DNA from: Pegea sp. RAD2-039 | Lineage: Eukaryota; Chordata; Thaliacea; Salpida; Salpidae | NCBI GenBank assembly: GCA_034620365.1 | Contig: JAQGEQ010000263.1 | Coordinates: 1,054,001 to 1,118,000 of the forward strand | Length of the DNA: 64,000 bases | Direction of reading: 5' to 3' | Part shown: positions 46,823 through 62,028 of the stretch, one piece after another | How positions within the stretch are numbered: position 1 is the stretch's first letter | Layout: each line of letters starts with the position of its first letter | The notes under the pieces: model-generated | What the model was told of the DNA's origin: nothing | Database searches by the model: none | What the model saw: the letters and a program-made list of their open reading frames with translations, nothing else | Made by a program: the position numbers and the translations under genes

Positions 46823-49800
46823 GTTTTTATTGGACAGTAAACCAAACAAACATAGTTCTTGTCAATTTATTGGTCACCTGTTTAAATCTTTACAGTTATT
46901 CTTTGTATCAATAAAACTTGAAATTTTATCTTGGAAAAATCAAACCATGGTTATCTTTAACAAATTTAAAGAAATCTATTTATAAGCATTATTGATTATC
47001 CAGTTTAAAATATTGGAAATGGTTTACAAGTAAATGTCTAAAAAACTTTATATACAACTTTATTCTGCTTTTTCAAATGAAATTTTAAACCAAAATATTT
47101 ACTCCATATTTAGTATTTAAGTCGTTAAATAACCTGCAGTTTTTACTCGCAGCCGTTGTAAAGCTAGGATTGAATAATTAATGTATTTTGAGATACTAAC
47201 AGAAAATATCGTCTTTTTGAAATATGCGAAGATGGATGATTTGAATCAAAAACTTTCAAAAATTGCACATTCAACAAAATGAAGCAGTTAAATAAAAGTT
47301 GATTACAACAGTTTTTAATGTATGTATGAGATATGAAAGTAAACCTCAAGAACAACCTAATGTAACTTACAATCATCAGATTACTTTCTGTTTTTTTGTA
47401 AAAGACATATAATCTGGTTCAATATATAATCTTCGTTTACAGTTGACTCAAAAATTTAAAAAGATAACTTTGTAAACGCCAAAAAATGGAATTGGATAAT
47501 ATAATAAATTCAAAGTGATATAAAAAGTTTGATGAGCTTTTAATAAATTTAAATAACCAAACACCAGACAAATAGTTAAACATATTAAAACAACTAAACG
47601 ACAGTAAAAATTCCTGGATCAAAAAACTTCAACTGCACTGCCTCACTATCATATTGACAATCGACAATAAGAAGAAGCTAAACTACTGACCGCTAAAACC
47701 GTTTTATTTGGAAAGTGTATTCGCGGTCACCAGTATGCTTTACTAAAATTTACAAAGAGCATACATGCTTTAAACGTCTTTACCGTCTGGCTTAATAGAG
47801 TAGGTTTATATTTTTAAACTAAGGTTTTAATTGTATAAATTAATATGCCAAATGAAACTGAATATCTTTATATTGTAAGTGAGATTAGACCAGCTTTGTG
47901 GGAACACCACAGTTCTTTTAGCAGGTGAAAATGTATAAAAATATTAATGACACCTTAGAATAAATTCCAGTTAGTTAAACTGGATAGATTCATTTTAACA
48001 GATTTTGTCTGAAAAGGTTAGTCTAAAAGATACAGCTACAGATAAGAGTATTATTATTACTCGGTTCTATGTTGTTTTACTAATTTTGGATATAGAAAAA
48101 TGTAGCTTTACAAGAATTTATTTGTTCAAGTCAAAAATCAGCTTTTTTATTGAATCAGCTATAATATTTTTATGGAAGAACTACCAATGCACAAAATCCA
48201 AGAAAAAAGTTTACCTAAACATCATACATGAATTATAACAGTGCAATTACGCTTAAAATTATATTTTATTAAATAATCCTTACCTGATCAGCTAGGCATG
48301 TATAGAAAGGTAAGAGTGAATAAGAAAATGTTGTGTATATAACCTTCGAACAAGAGATGACAGAAAAAAATCGGTACGAATTAAAAAAGATTATACAGTT
48401 ACGTTCTAATCTCTTACGGTTACGTAGCTAACTATGAGATAAATAGATTTTAAATAGTGAAAATTTTTAAATTATCAACGTTATTATACAAATTATTCAT
48501 TTCAACTTATATAGACTTGAAATAATATTTCTAATGAGTCATTGAAAAAAGTGAATTAGTAATATAGTTTAAGTATGATTAAGTTTAGTCCCCATATAAT
48601 TAATTTTAAAAACTGATATGAGCTCTACGACAAATAGAACTTACTAATAATCGAAAAATTGCTGCACTATTTTATCAATTTTTTATAAATAAAGTCTATT
48701 AACTGATTTACCTCAATTTTTACTGGATATTTAGAAAAATTACCAGTAAGTTCTTACGTAATTTCTTCCTACTTTTTGGTAAAATCAAAAGATAAATCTT
48801 TTTAAAAGATATGTTAAATAATTCAAACTGTATTTGTTTATAATATGCTATGCAGATGGCATAAAAGACTTCCTTTTTATATTTCGTTCGTTTATCTAGA
48901 ATTTATTTTATTTTATCATATTTCTTCATATATTATCTAAACAAATTTTAGATAGATTTTTCTTTTTCTTTTGGCATCATTATTAAATCAATCTAAAATT
49001 AGCATCGTTAAAAACCGACGTCCTACCTATATAGCTTTTGTCAATCTATGGTCTAATTGGGTGTGTAGTTCTTCATATCGAAGTTCAACTGGTTTGCTGT
49101 TGTTTATCCCACATACTTTGACGCTTACTCTTATTTTACTTTGAACTAGTAGTCGATAGTTTATTTATTTGTGGTTAATTATTAATAAAACTTGTTTTTA
49201 TACTGTTATAGTTTTAATAGTTATGTATAGGTTTATTTTTATAAAATTAATTGGATTACACAAGCAAAATCTTACGCCACGCTAATAGTTGTTACTTGTT
49301 ATAATCATTAAATTAATTATATAATTTAAGTTCAATGTTGTATAAAAATACTTTTATATTTAAACTTTTCAAAATGTATTTCTACTTTATAATTTTTTTC
49401 TGAGCTAGAATTTAATTAAACATTTCTTATAAGTAGGCTTTGATTAACTATTTTTTTATTATTAGAATATCAAATTAGATATTGGAATATAAAATAAACT
49501 CATTTAATTGAAAAAAGTTTGATTAATTTAACCTATAATAAGTGATATAGGGAATTATTTCATTTTAAGATATCTTTATAAACTCTATAACTAACTGTTT
49601 GTTTTTATCAAACTTGCAAATAATTCTAAGAATATATCTTTTTATTATATATTTTTTTCTTTATTTAATTATTATGTTTATGATAAAAATTATGATAACA
49701 GTTAACATTTGTTTTGAAATTTAATATAATTAAAAAAGTTGTTACTGATTGTTTATCAACAATGGTAATATATACTTTGTAAAACTTCTATAATATTTTC

Positions 49801-51076
49801 TACTTCTCTAAAAGAAAATGTTGCTAGTTATCTTAAATATAAATCTCATTAATTTTTATTTTATGCTTCCTTATAATGTTATATCCATTAAAAACAAAAT
49901 TAACTATGATTAGGTCATTTTTTAAGTTTAAAAGATTAAACATAAGCCTTATTATATCTAGTCAACTTTTTAAATTAAAAAAATATTCCTTTTATTTTAA
50001 TAGATTCTCTTAAATTATAAGTAAGCTTTTGATTAGGATGTATCAGCTAAATATTTCAATATATACAAACTTATGTGTGAAAATTTAAGTTTAAAATGTT
50101 TAAATCTTTTAAGTGTTTTATATTATAGGTAGTAAATTATTTAGCTAATTAATAATTTATATAATTTAATAAAATTAATGTTTAGCAATATATAAAGTAC
50201 CATATTCATATTGTTTAAATCTTTTGCTAAGCAAAATATAATAACATTTCTGTATTTATTTATTTTTTATTTACAAATATATATATAAGTTGTTTATTTA
50301 TTAACTTTTGATTAATCTTGTATAGTTTAAAATGATTATTTTTAGTAATATCAATATATTATATATATGTTTTCTTTATTTTTTAGAAAGTTCTTATTCT
50401 TGAAAATTATAAAACTATTTATGAAATGTTTCCAATAGTTTTTCAACTTAAATTCTTCAGATATTCTTTTATAATATTTATTTTAGACTTAATTTTTATA
50501 TTATAATAAAGATCATAGAATTAAACTCAAAAAGATTATAAACTTTAAAGGAAGTTTGAATATCAAAAGCTTGTTTATTATATAATGTTTATTTTATAGC
50601 AGACTTAAACTATCTCTATTTTATATGAAAACTTTGATTAAAAGCTTACAGTTTAAGTAAACTTAAAATGATTTTAAATTTAGTTTTAATCATTACATTT
50701 ATTACTTTTAGAAATGTACTATATATAGAATCATTAAGACTAAGAATTCAATATATGATTTTCTTAGAAATTCTTTAAATAAAGCTTATAAAACAATTTA
50801 TTATAAAAATGTTAAAAGTTTTTGTTGAATTAACAAATTTTAAGTTTTAAATTTGAAGAATCTGCTGTCATCTAATTATGCAGTTTATTTTTTGGTTTTG
50901 TTTTCAAAATTTTAAGGTTTTTTTGACAATCCTAATTTAAAGCAGTTTAAATTAAGTGCAAATTTGTTTTTGTTTTTTTGTGCTGATAAAATTTCATCTT
51001 ATCATAAATCATTTCTAATGTAATTTCAGCCAAGAACAACTTATTAGCAAGTTAGAAAAACTATTTTTTGGAAATT
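46823..51076. other. Gene-free AT-rich stretch, including a very T-rich part
   Basis: No exon chain or RNA gene was found over 4.2 kb. A slightly GC-richer patch at about 47650-47790 (CGCGGTCACCAGTATGC) has no readable product. From about 49.1 to 51.0 kb the sequence is nearly pure A/T with T excess. An acceptor-like TTTCAG at about 51025-51030 suggests a 5' UTR intron of VMA21. Confidence 0.45.
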
Positions 51077-51403
51077 ATGTCTTCTCAGCAAGCTACTATC
51101 AGTCCTATTAATGATGATCAACCTCTTAATTCAGTTGAAAAACAGAATGAAATTGAAAATCAATCAATAACTAATAGAACTCTTTCACAAGTTCTTTTCT
51201 TTTCATTTTTAATGTTTTCAATTCCTCTCCCATCTTATTTTATTGCTAAAAAAAAGCTCTTTGAAGAGTATCTTGATTTTGATGTGCATGATAGTGCCAT
51301 ACCAGCTGCAATGATTGCTTTCTTTATGGTTCATATTATTTTGGTGTTGTATGTTTACTTAGCATATACGGAAGATATACCCAAGAAAAAAAAGTCTGAA
51401 TAA
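51077..51403 (+). CDS. VMA21: VMA21, V-ATPase assembly chaperone
   Basis: Small ER membrane protein needed to assemble the Vo sector of the vacuolar-type proton ATPase. The ORF starts at ATG 51077 (an in-frame TTG nine bases upstream is not a plausible start) and gives 108 residues, close to the family's usual size (human 101). N-terminal 40 residues are hydrophilic; TM1 about 44-62 (LSQVLFFSFLMFSIPLPSYF), a short loop with KKKLFEEYLDFD, TM2 about 77-97 (AAMIAFFMVHIILVLYVYLA), then a lysine-rich tail PKKKKSE suited to ER retrieval. The loop and TM2 match human VMA21 (YAAIVAVVAVHVVLALFVYVA). No intron in the coding part; an acceptor-like sequence just upstream suggests a spliced 5' UTR. Confidence 0.88.
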   Translation: MSSQQATISPINDDQPLNSVEKQNEIENQSITNRTLSQVLFFSFLMFSIPLPSYFIAKKKLFEEYLDFDVHDSAIPAAMIAFFMVHIILVLYVYLAYTEDIPKKKKSE

Positions 51404-52799
51404 TTTAGAATCATATTTAGGATTAGAAAAACTTTCATTGTTACTGTTTTGTAACTTCTTTACTTTATTGAAATTATTTAATAACTTATTTGATGTAAAT
51501 ATTGTTATAACTTGATTAACTATTATGTATACTTTAAAGTTTTTAGGCATGTTTTCATATTATTTGGTTACTTCTTTGACAAAATATACTTTTTTCTTCC
51601 AGATTTAGAAAAAAAAATTAAATTAATATTTGCTTTCTTATCTTTCTCAATTTTATTTATCAAAGTAAGTTTTACCTTTTTATTTATCTTCTAAAATAAG
51701 TAGTGAAAATATTTAATCATTCTTATAGAGGTGTTGATGTTTTAATAACTTTCTTCAAAAGTTGCATATTCTAATTTGTGTAGTTTATTTATATCTATAT
51801 CAATAATTATGTCATCTTTACTTTGTTACATTTATAATTTTTGTTAGAAGTTCTTTAGTACCTCTTCAAATACTAATTATTTTATTAATTAAATTTTCTA
51901 ACTTGTATAATGACTTATATTATCTTTTATTATTTGATTATGTTATGATGTTTAATTAAAGGTTTATTTTCATTTGGTTCTGGTTTCATTAAATGAATTA
52001 GTACATATTTTTGTTTTCATAAAAATCACTTTTCAATAGTTTTTTGTCCAATTTTTTTGAACTGTGTTTTCAAATTACTTTTATTTCTTAAGTTAAAATT
52101 ATATGAACTTTTTTATTGTTATGCATTTGTAAAAGATACATAAAGATACTTTATAATTTTAGGATGAAACATTTGATTTAAATATTTGTATATCTAAAGT
52201 TTTCTCACTTATTATTACTATCTATTTTTGTTATAAAATTTGTTTTCTCATTTTTGATATACTTTGTATATGATTGATCTTAAACTTCTTAAATATAAAT
52301 GTATAGGGTGTGGTTGAACAAATAGACCCTGTGTTAAGACTTGATGATTATGTATTCATACATTTTATTTATTATATTAATCAAACATTAACTATTGATG
52401 ATGTGATATGTTTACTTTATTTATTAGCTTAGGTATTTTTTCTTTGTCAATTAATTTGGTAATTTTTGTATTTTTATCTTTGATATTTTAATTTGAAAAA
52501 ATTATTTATATTTACAAGTTTTATTAAGACTATTTGAATTAGTATTTGGATAATAATTTGAATATTATGAGAAAATTGTTTGAAAAACTTCATTTGATAA
52601 GTTGTTAGATTAAAAATTAAAAATCCATTTTTTAGCATATCATATTTTCAATTTTGTAAGTAACTACAGTGTATTTTTTATATGTTTCTCTGTTTGTATA
52701 TATATCTGCTTTATTCTTATGATTTAATAAGTTTCATTTTCTTTTTATTTTCATAAAACTTTCATTATTTTTTTTTAGATAAAATTCTAACTAAACATT

Positions 52800-55357
<2,558 letters not shown>

Positions 55358-56180
55358 TACTCGATGAATCTTTCAAAGTACCCGGGCAAACACGTATACG
55401 TTCGAGCTTGCTTGCTTGTTCGCTAACTCGTGTTCCTTCCATACTTGACAAGCAACCTGTGCAACTTTGAGCACTTTTCTTGTCAACTGAGAAAGTTTTC
55501 TATTCAGTTGATGAACAAATCCATTTGAGGAACTTTTTCAGTTTCAATCTTTCTACCATTCTCATAATAACTTATCTTTTACCCTGGCTCTATATATACA
55601 TATATACATGTAACCGATGTAAGTGTTTTTAATCATTGATAAGAGCAGGGGGTCTTTGTGATTCAAAGATGATCACTTTATCTGTGTCATTTACATACTT
55701 CTTGAGATCTTGATTGGTCTCAGTCTGTTCTAGGACAAATGATGCTTTGCATTCCCATCAACCATTTCTTTGACGTCCTTCAATCGTAAACCTGGTAACT
55801 ATTTCATTTCTTCTCACTTCAAAAGTTCTTTTCATGATACCAGTTAGTGGTTTCTGCGCATGTTAAATTTGTGTGCAAATTTCTTGTAACCAATTCAGTA
55901 GATAGAACCAAGGCGAATTCTTCTTCTAAATTCTCCTTTTTTTCTTTATTACTTCGCCGGTTGGTTTTTGAGCCAAATTATATTTTCGATGCAATCTTTG
56001 TGCTTGTGTGTTTTGCAAGAATTTCATTGGATCAAACCAACTTCATTTGCATATTACATCTACTAGCTACAAGAATGATCCTCTCTTTTGATTGGTTGCA
56101 GTAACTTAAAGATTTTTGTAGGATCTGATCAAAATGATTAACCATAGACGTTTGTAATTATTCATTCAGTTTAATAAAGA
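55358..56180 (+). other. Probable Rab11 3' UTR
   Basis: Downstream of the TAA the sequence is clearly less A+T-rich than the intergenic regions for about 700 bases, without a coding pattern, and an AATAAA lies at about 56173-56178. It is most simply read as the 3' UTR with its polyadenylation signal. Confidence 0.4.
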
Positions 56181-59100
56181 CATATTTGTTCAAAGTCTAG
56201 TTCTTACAAATAACTTTATCTCCTAAAAGACCCACCAGCACTTTGCGATCATTAGTAAGTCATTTCTGTCTTGCTTTTGGTTTTGTTCTCTATAAAAAAT
56301 AAAATGTTTCTAAACTGAAAACTTTCTTGTTTATGATGATGGAAACTATAGCGGAAATTTTTAATGATTTATTATTTTAAGCTCACATAACTTCAAGTGA
56401 TTTCTACAATTGTCTCCTATCTCTTCTTTCAATTTTTTTTTGCTGGTTCTACTTCAATAAGAGCGGCTGGTATAGAAACTGATTTCTTTAAACACCTAAT
56501 TTTAGATATGTCAGTAGTTCTAGTTATTTTTTCTTTAGTTTTTTTTTTGGTAAATTAGCAATGAAAAGGATTATTGAAAAGACATGAAAATAGAACTTGC
56601 TGAAATTGGTAGTTGAGAGCAATTGTTTTTGTGTACTGCTATTGTTTCATGAAACTTTTCAACTATTGTCTTAACACCTTACATTGCATATTCAAGTTTA
56701 AATAAATAACAATACCAAATACTTTCTGGTGGGTTTTCTACAAGTTAAATGGAAGTGATTTATGTAAAGAAGTAGCAATATTTGATCAATTCATTGCAGC
56801 TCAAATTGCTTCCTCCTTATTCATAAAGATTAAATTGAAATTTAACACCAAAGTTTGACATCAAATGCTATAAAATTGTCCTTATCACTTTTAATATTCA
56901 CTGAATCATAAAATTTGAAAGATAAAACAGTTTCTTTTTGAATTTTCATAAAATTGTACTCATTATTTTCAATTTTTTTGTGAACTTTCTGAGGTAGCTT
57001 TTACAATGTTGTAACACCACATGATTTAGTTTTGTAATCGATGTCTTGGTTACAAGATTAGATAATAAATTGTTTGAAAAAAAATTGAAATTAGAATCGA
57101 ATATTCATCAAAAATATGTTTAGAGGATTTGTTACTAGCAAAAAAAGGTTTTTGGTTTGATAAAAATGCTTTTAGTGAAGATGTTTACAACTAGTGATAT
57201 TCTTATGAAGATATCTTTGAATGAGTCATGTAAATCTGGATAATTTTAACTCCTTTAAAATTACCTAATCTAATGAAACTCTTGAATTTTGTGTAAATAA
57301 GCTTTTCATGAAATACAATTTCTTTTCAAACCAACTTATTTTTTAGAGAATTATTTGTTTTCTAGATCTTAGGGTTAAAAAATAAACAAATTGAGTTTTA
57401 ACTCGTAAAAATTCAGATCATTTTTAAAATAAATTTTTAATTTTGTTCTAATGTTTGAACATTATAGATAATTGTTGCTTGATTACTAAGTTAGATCTAG
57501 TTTTGATAAATATTCTATAAAATACAACATTTACTTTTTGAAAGACAATTTATTCAGCTTTCTAAGCTTCAAGTCAGCAAGTTATTCAACACACTTAAAT
57601 ATTTATGAGTTTAATGATATTTTTTACTTGTAAGCATTTATGTAATAAAGTTGTAGCATAAAAACCTTTTTGAAAGAAATTCAAAAATAGTTAGTTTTAA
57701 ATTCAACTAATTTTGCCCTTCAAAATCTCTTTTTTCTGTTGTAATAACAAGACAATTTTAAAACAATTCAGTTAACCACAACTTTACTATTTGTCAAAAT
57801 CAAGCCAGCTAAAATACTACAACACAAAAATTGTTTGTTGAAGCAACTTCAGTTGACATTTCATTCAACAACTTTGTATTTCAGGAACTAAAGGTTAATC
57901 ATAGAGGATTTCTTTGAAAACATCTTTTAATGCTTTAATAATACCTAAGAAAACGACATGTGCTGTACAAACTTTTATCAACTGTTAAACCAGTTTCTTT
58001 AAGTAACATAACCCCCCTAACACAATTGTATTGATTTTTTAATAAAGCAGTGAGCTTAGATTATTAATAATTTGTTAAATACTTATTTAGATTTTTAAAA
58101 TTTGTTAAAAGCTCATCTACCAGCTGATGAAATTATATTTTCTTGTAATGTTTGTTAAAAACATAATTTAGGCGTTAGTTCATAAACAAAGCATATGCAA
58201 AGATCAAGTTTAAACTTAAACAATTGTTTACAGAAAAAAAAATTGCTTTTTTTTATCAGAAAAAGATTAAATATTAAGAAAATACTGGTGCGTTTAAATA
58301 TATTTTTTATCTTGGTTTAATTTTCAATCACAAATTACCTGTAGCATTTTAAACTTAAATAAAAATACTTTTGTTAAAATGTAAACTGAAATCTTATAGA
58401 ATAAAGTTCATTCTTAGTATATGAAAACAAAGTTTATTCCTGTTTGTAAAACAGGAGGAAGTAATAGTTTAGCTACGTTTTGGTTCTGAATAATAAGAGT
58501 TAACATAAAATATTAACGAAACAAAAATACTAATATTCTTTACAGTACCTTTCAATTTATTTACTTTATTTTACACCTATGCACAGGATAAGGTACTTAT
58601 GATGATTTTTTAAAAGATTGTTTTGTAGAAAATATTTCTAAGAAATTTTATGCAGTTATAATAAAATCGACTAGAATAATTATCTAACTCGTCGGAAAGG
58701 TAGGACAAATAGAAATCATAAAGATGTCTTTCTCAAAAGTCAATGAATAAACAAAATATTTTCAATTCTAATTTTGGCTTGAAAAAAAATTTGCTGATTG
58801 CTTAAATTTATGCATGTTCATCAACATGACAGTTTTGATTTTTAAAACTAGTAATGTCATTCTGAATTCTAAGTGAAACACAAACAATTATTAAAAATTT
58901 AATTAGGACGGTATAGGATTTTGATCTGTACAAGTCCTCAGCCAACAAAACCAAGTAAAATTTTGTTATGGACAAATATTTCGCTTAGCGAGTAAAGGTA
59001 ATGGAAAGTTTGTTGTCTATAGCAGCATGTCAAAAAGTTTCTACAAAACTCATTTTTCGTATATTAGTTGTCTGCTTGAGTAATCACAAGATTATTTTTA

Positions 59101-59660
59101 GCTTAAATTTATAATCGGAAATTTTATTGTATTTTACAAATAAATGTTTTTTTTTAATAGAATCTAAAATTAAAAAAACTATTTAAACATATAAAGAATT
59201 TTTTTATGGTTTGCAAATAGAGCTCTGTACCGACTTAATAATTAAATATTCCAATAAATAACTAAAAGAGAAAAATCCCACTTAAACTAATATATTTTAG
59301 TATAAAATGTTTGAGAGCATACATAAGTCCGTCTAATAGTTTTCGGTTTAATTTTCAGTACACAACTTTTATCTCAATAAACTCACTTACTCATTAATCA
59401 ACTCACTTACTCTTATACTCTTCATGACTTGTGTTAACTCTCTTTAGAATGTATGAATGAAGGTCAGTTTATGTTAACCGCAAATATTTTCTCTTACTTT
59501 TGTTTTATCTTAAATGAATTTTAATCAGCATATAGAATAACCGCAGAAGAGGTTATAAAAGATGAATTGACAGTAAACTAACCCAATTCAACCAGGTTCG
59601 TTGTTACAACGTTTTATTGAACATCTGAAAATTATTTTTGTGCTTTTACAAAATGATTTT
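56181..59660. other. Intergenic, no gene seen
   Basis: AT-rich. A perfect 8-bp hairpin stem (TCCTGTTT / AAACAGGA) sits at about 58437-58455 but has no known context. No exon chain, RNA gene or tandem array is supported. Confidence 0.4.
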
Positions 59661-60400
59661 TACTTTTTTATTTATTTATTACAGTAAATGCGAAGGAGAG
59701 TACCTGAAGAGAGTACCTCTTGCCAACACACATTCTCACAAACAACACCTATTAAGTCAAAAATATAGAAAGCGAACGATGTAACACATGGCATTTCGAT
59801 AGCCCTCAAAGCATATAAAAATAAACAATTACATAGAATTATAGTAATTAAAAAAAGGAAAAATTCACAGTTTAGAAATGGCAGTGTTAGTAGTATTATA
59901 ACGGTTCAACTTCTGCTTGAACAGCTCAAGTGATTCTGACATGACAATGTCTGATGGCAGCTGGTTTCATGTACCAAATGTGCGGTATGAGGAAAAATTC
60001 GCTCTGATTAATATACCGGGTGATATGGCTCATTAAGATGTAATGTGTGTCGTCTGAGCTGATATAACTTGAAGGAAGGACTAATAGAAAAGATATCATC
60101 AAACTGAAGTTCAATTAAATTTTGGATAATTTTAAAAATAAGAATTAAGTCGTATTTAATTTGTTGAATTTCCAAACTATCTAAATTGAAGAAACAGAAA
60201 CGATGTTTATAACTATCATATTTAGTATTAAGTTTTCTACATACTAATCTTGTAAATGTGGCCTGAACAGATTCGATTTTTTTATATCACTAACTTGATA
60301 TGGCATCCATGCACTGAAATTGTATTCAAGAATTGGACGTACGTACGATTTGAAGAGATTGATAAGGAAGTATGGATCCTTTATTGATTAAAATACTAAT
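59661..60400 (-). mobile_element. Non-LTR retrotransposon 3' fragment, copy 2 (longest)
   Basis: On the minus strand: decayed reverse transcriptase C-terminal part with IKDPYFLINLFKSYVRPILE, then AWMPYQVSDIKK, the motif KxYVRPxLEY...W being typical of CR1/jockey-type RT. It continues with the same tail as copy 1 (LNTKYDSYKHR, LDSLEIQQIKYDL equivalents) and the same 3' UTR, ending in TAAATAAATAAA at 59661-59680. At least one frameshift, so dead. It reaches further 5' than the copies at 3.4 and 63.3 kb. Confidence 0.8.
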
Positions 60401-60690
60401 ATCATCGTTAAGGGTGTAGCAGGCCGCGAAATGTTATGTTCGAGCTAACGAGGGCGGGAAGTATCTTTAATAACTATGCGTAAATAGTTCCACTGCCCTA
60501 TGGTTACTTTGGCAGAAGCAAAGATTATGAGAATCAACCGAAATAGAAAATCTATAATCCGTTGAGCATGATGCCACTATCCCAGCTTATTAGGGCTGTT
60601 TCACCGGGAAGCAGGATTAAGGAGTGAGGTATGTTAGCGCACGATAGTTTCCACTATAACCAAAGCCAATATTCAAGCATAAAGGGGAGT
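60401..60690. other. GC-richer block next to LINE copy 2, unrecognised
   Basis: About 290 bp containing GTGTAGCAGGCCGCGAAATG, CGAGGGCGGGAAGTATC, CACTGCCCTATGGTTAC, TTTCACCGGGAAGCAGG and GTTAGCGCACGATAG. Composition is quite unlike its surroundings. No readable protein on either strand. It does not match tRNA, 5S, spliceosomal snRNA or the rRNA segments I can recall. It may be a SINE or another element abutting the LINE, or a structured RNA. Confidence 0.35.
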
Positions 60691-61020
60691 ATAGATGTCA
60701 GATTCATTTCATTTACTTGTTTAGAAACCATCTAAAGCCCATAAAAATTTGCCAAAAAGAACTAAATAATGAGCACTAATGACTATTTAAAACAGTGAAA
60801 TAGTTGTTATTGAATTTTCTAACACTATGTACATCACATTAAAAACAATATGTTTTCATTAATTGATAAGGGTCTGAAGATCAAGCTATCTAAACGTATA
60901 TTTTTTCACTAAGGATTAAAAAGATTGTAAGACCCATACTAGTCAAAATCATTCCCCACCAATAAAATGCTAGTCTTTAAGCTTCCTAAAAATAGTTTTT
61001 CTATAAAGCAATATTTTGTA

Positions 61021-61119
61021 GAGCTGAAAGTTTATCTCCAGATCAGTTTAATCTTCTTGAAGCAAAAGAGACTTCTTTTAAAGAGATTTTAGGATTTAAA
61101 TTTCATAAAATTCGTAAGG
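61021..61119 (+). CDS. Isolated exon-like ORF, unrecognised
   Basis: Preceded by an acceptor (CAATATTTTGTAG) and followed by a good donor (CGTAAG|GTAACT). It reads AESLSPDQFNLLEAKETSFK then EILGFKFHKIRK, an even, charged, coding-like composition standing out in AT-rich DNA. The frame is also open upstream to an alternative acceptor near 60996. A continuation after TTTTGCAG near 61252 would add only about six residues and a stop. Other exons, start codon and family are not found, so it may be the 3' end of a gene I cannot trace or a relic. Confidence 0.35.
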
Positions 61120-62028
61120 TAACTTGCATTGAAACAAATAATGTTTAACATTTTTATTAAATCAATTATATAAGATATTTTGAAAGTGATTTTAGAAATA
61201 TTTGAGATAGTGGTAATTTTTTATTTGAAAATAACTTTGATGTTTTGCAGATATGTTTCAAGTTGGTTTAAAATTATCGTCTTATAAATGAAATTTATTA
61301 TCATAAACCAAACGTCCTACTACTTTACTAGTCTGAAATTGGTCTTTGATTATTTGCAAACTAAGTTGGTTGCTAGCTTGATGATCTGTTAGCCTTTTAC
61401 GATTTTATATTCCAAATAATTTCAGACTGACTAATTAATAACTGGAATAATTCTTACAAAATTTTGTTGAAAATTTCAAACTAAAGATTCTCCAAAACTG
61501 AAGTATTCAGGATCCTAACAAAATGTTAAACTAGTGAAGTAATAAATATTTCTAATCACATCATCGATTGATTAGTTTCAAAATTTTCCACTTCAAATAT
61601 CAACATCATCGATTAGAAGATCTGAATGTTAAAAACTGAAACGTCAATTAAAAGTTTGTTAACTAGATCACCAATGAAGATATGTACATGTTTTATTCAA
61701 TCACTTTACTTGTAGAATAATGATTTCCATTCAATATAAAACACATAACAACGTAATAAGTTATAGGAATCGTATCATAATAGATGCCAAATGATTACTT
61801 AAAAACTACTACTTGTAAGTCAACTTCCTAGCAGAGAATATTTACTATCGATGTTAAACCAGCAAATTAATTTTGTAACTTTTCTAGGGCTGCTTTAAAG
61901 AAAAAAACACAAACAAAAAAGCTGGGGGTGAAAGTGATTTGAAATATTAACATTTGAACGTTAGCAAAGTAAATTTTGAAATTATAATCTTGCTAACGTC
62001 ATCTTACAATCCTGATCTGGTCACTAAT
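61120..62028. other. Spacer before the prohibitin-2 3' end
   Basis: AT-rich. It contains the prohibitin-2 3' UTR on the minus strand near the right end. Nothing else is supported. Confidence 0.4.
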
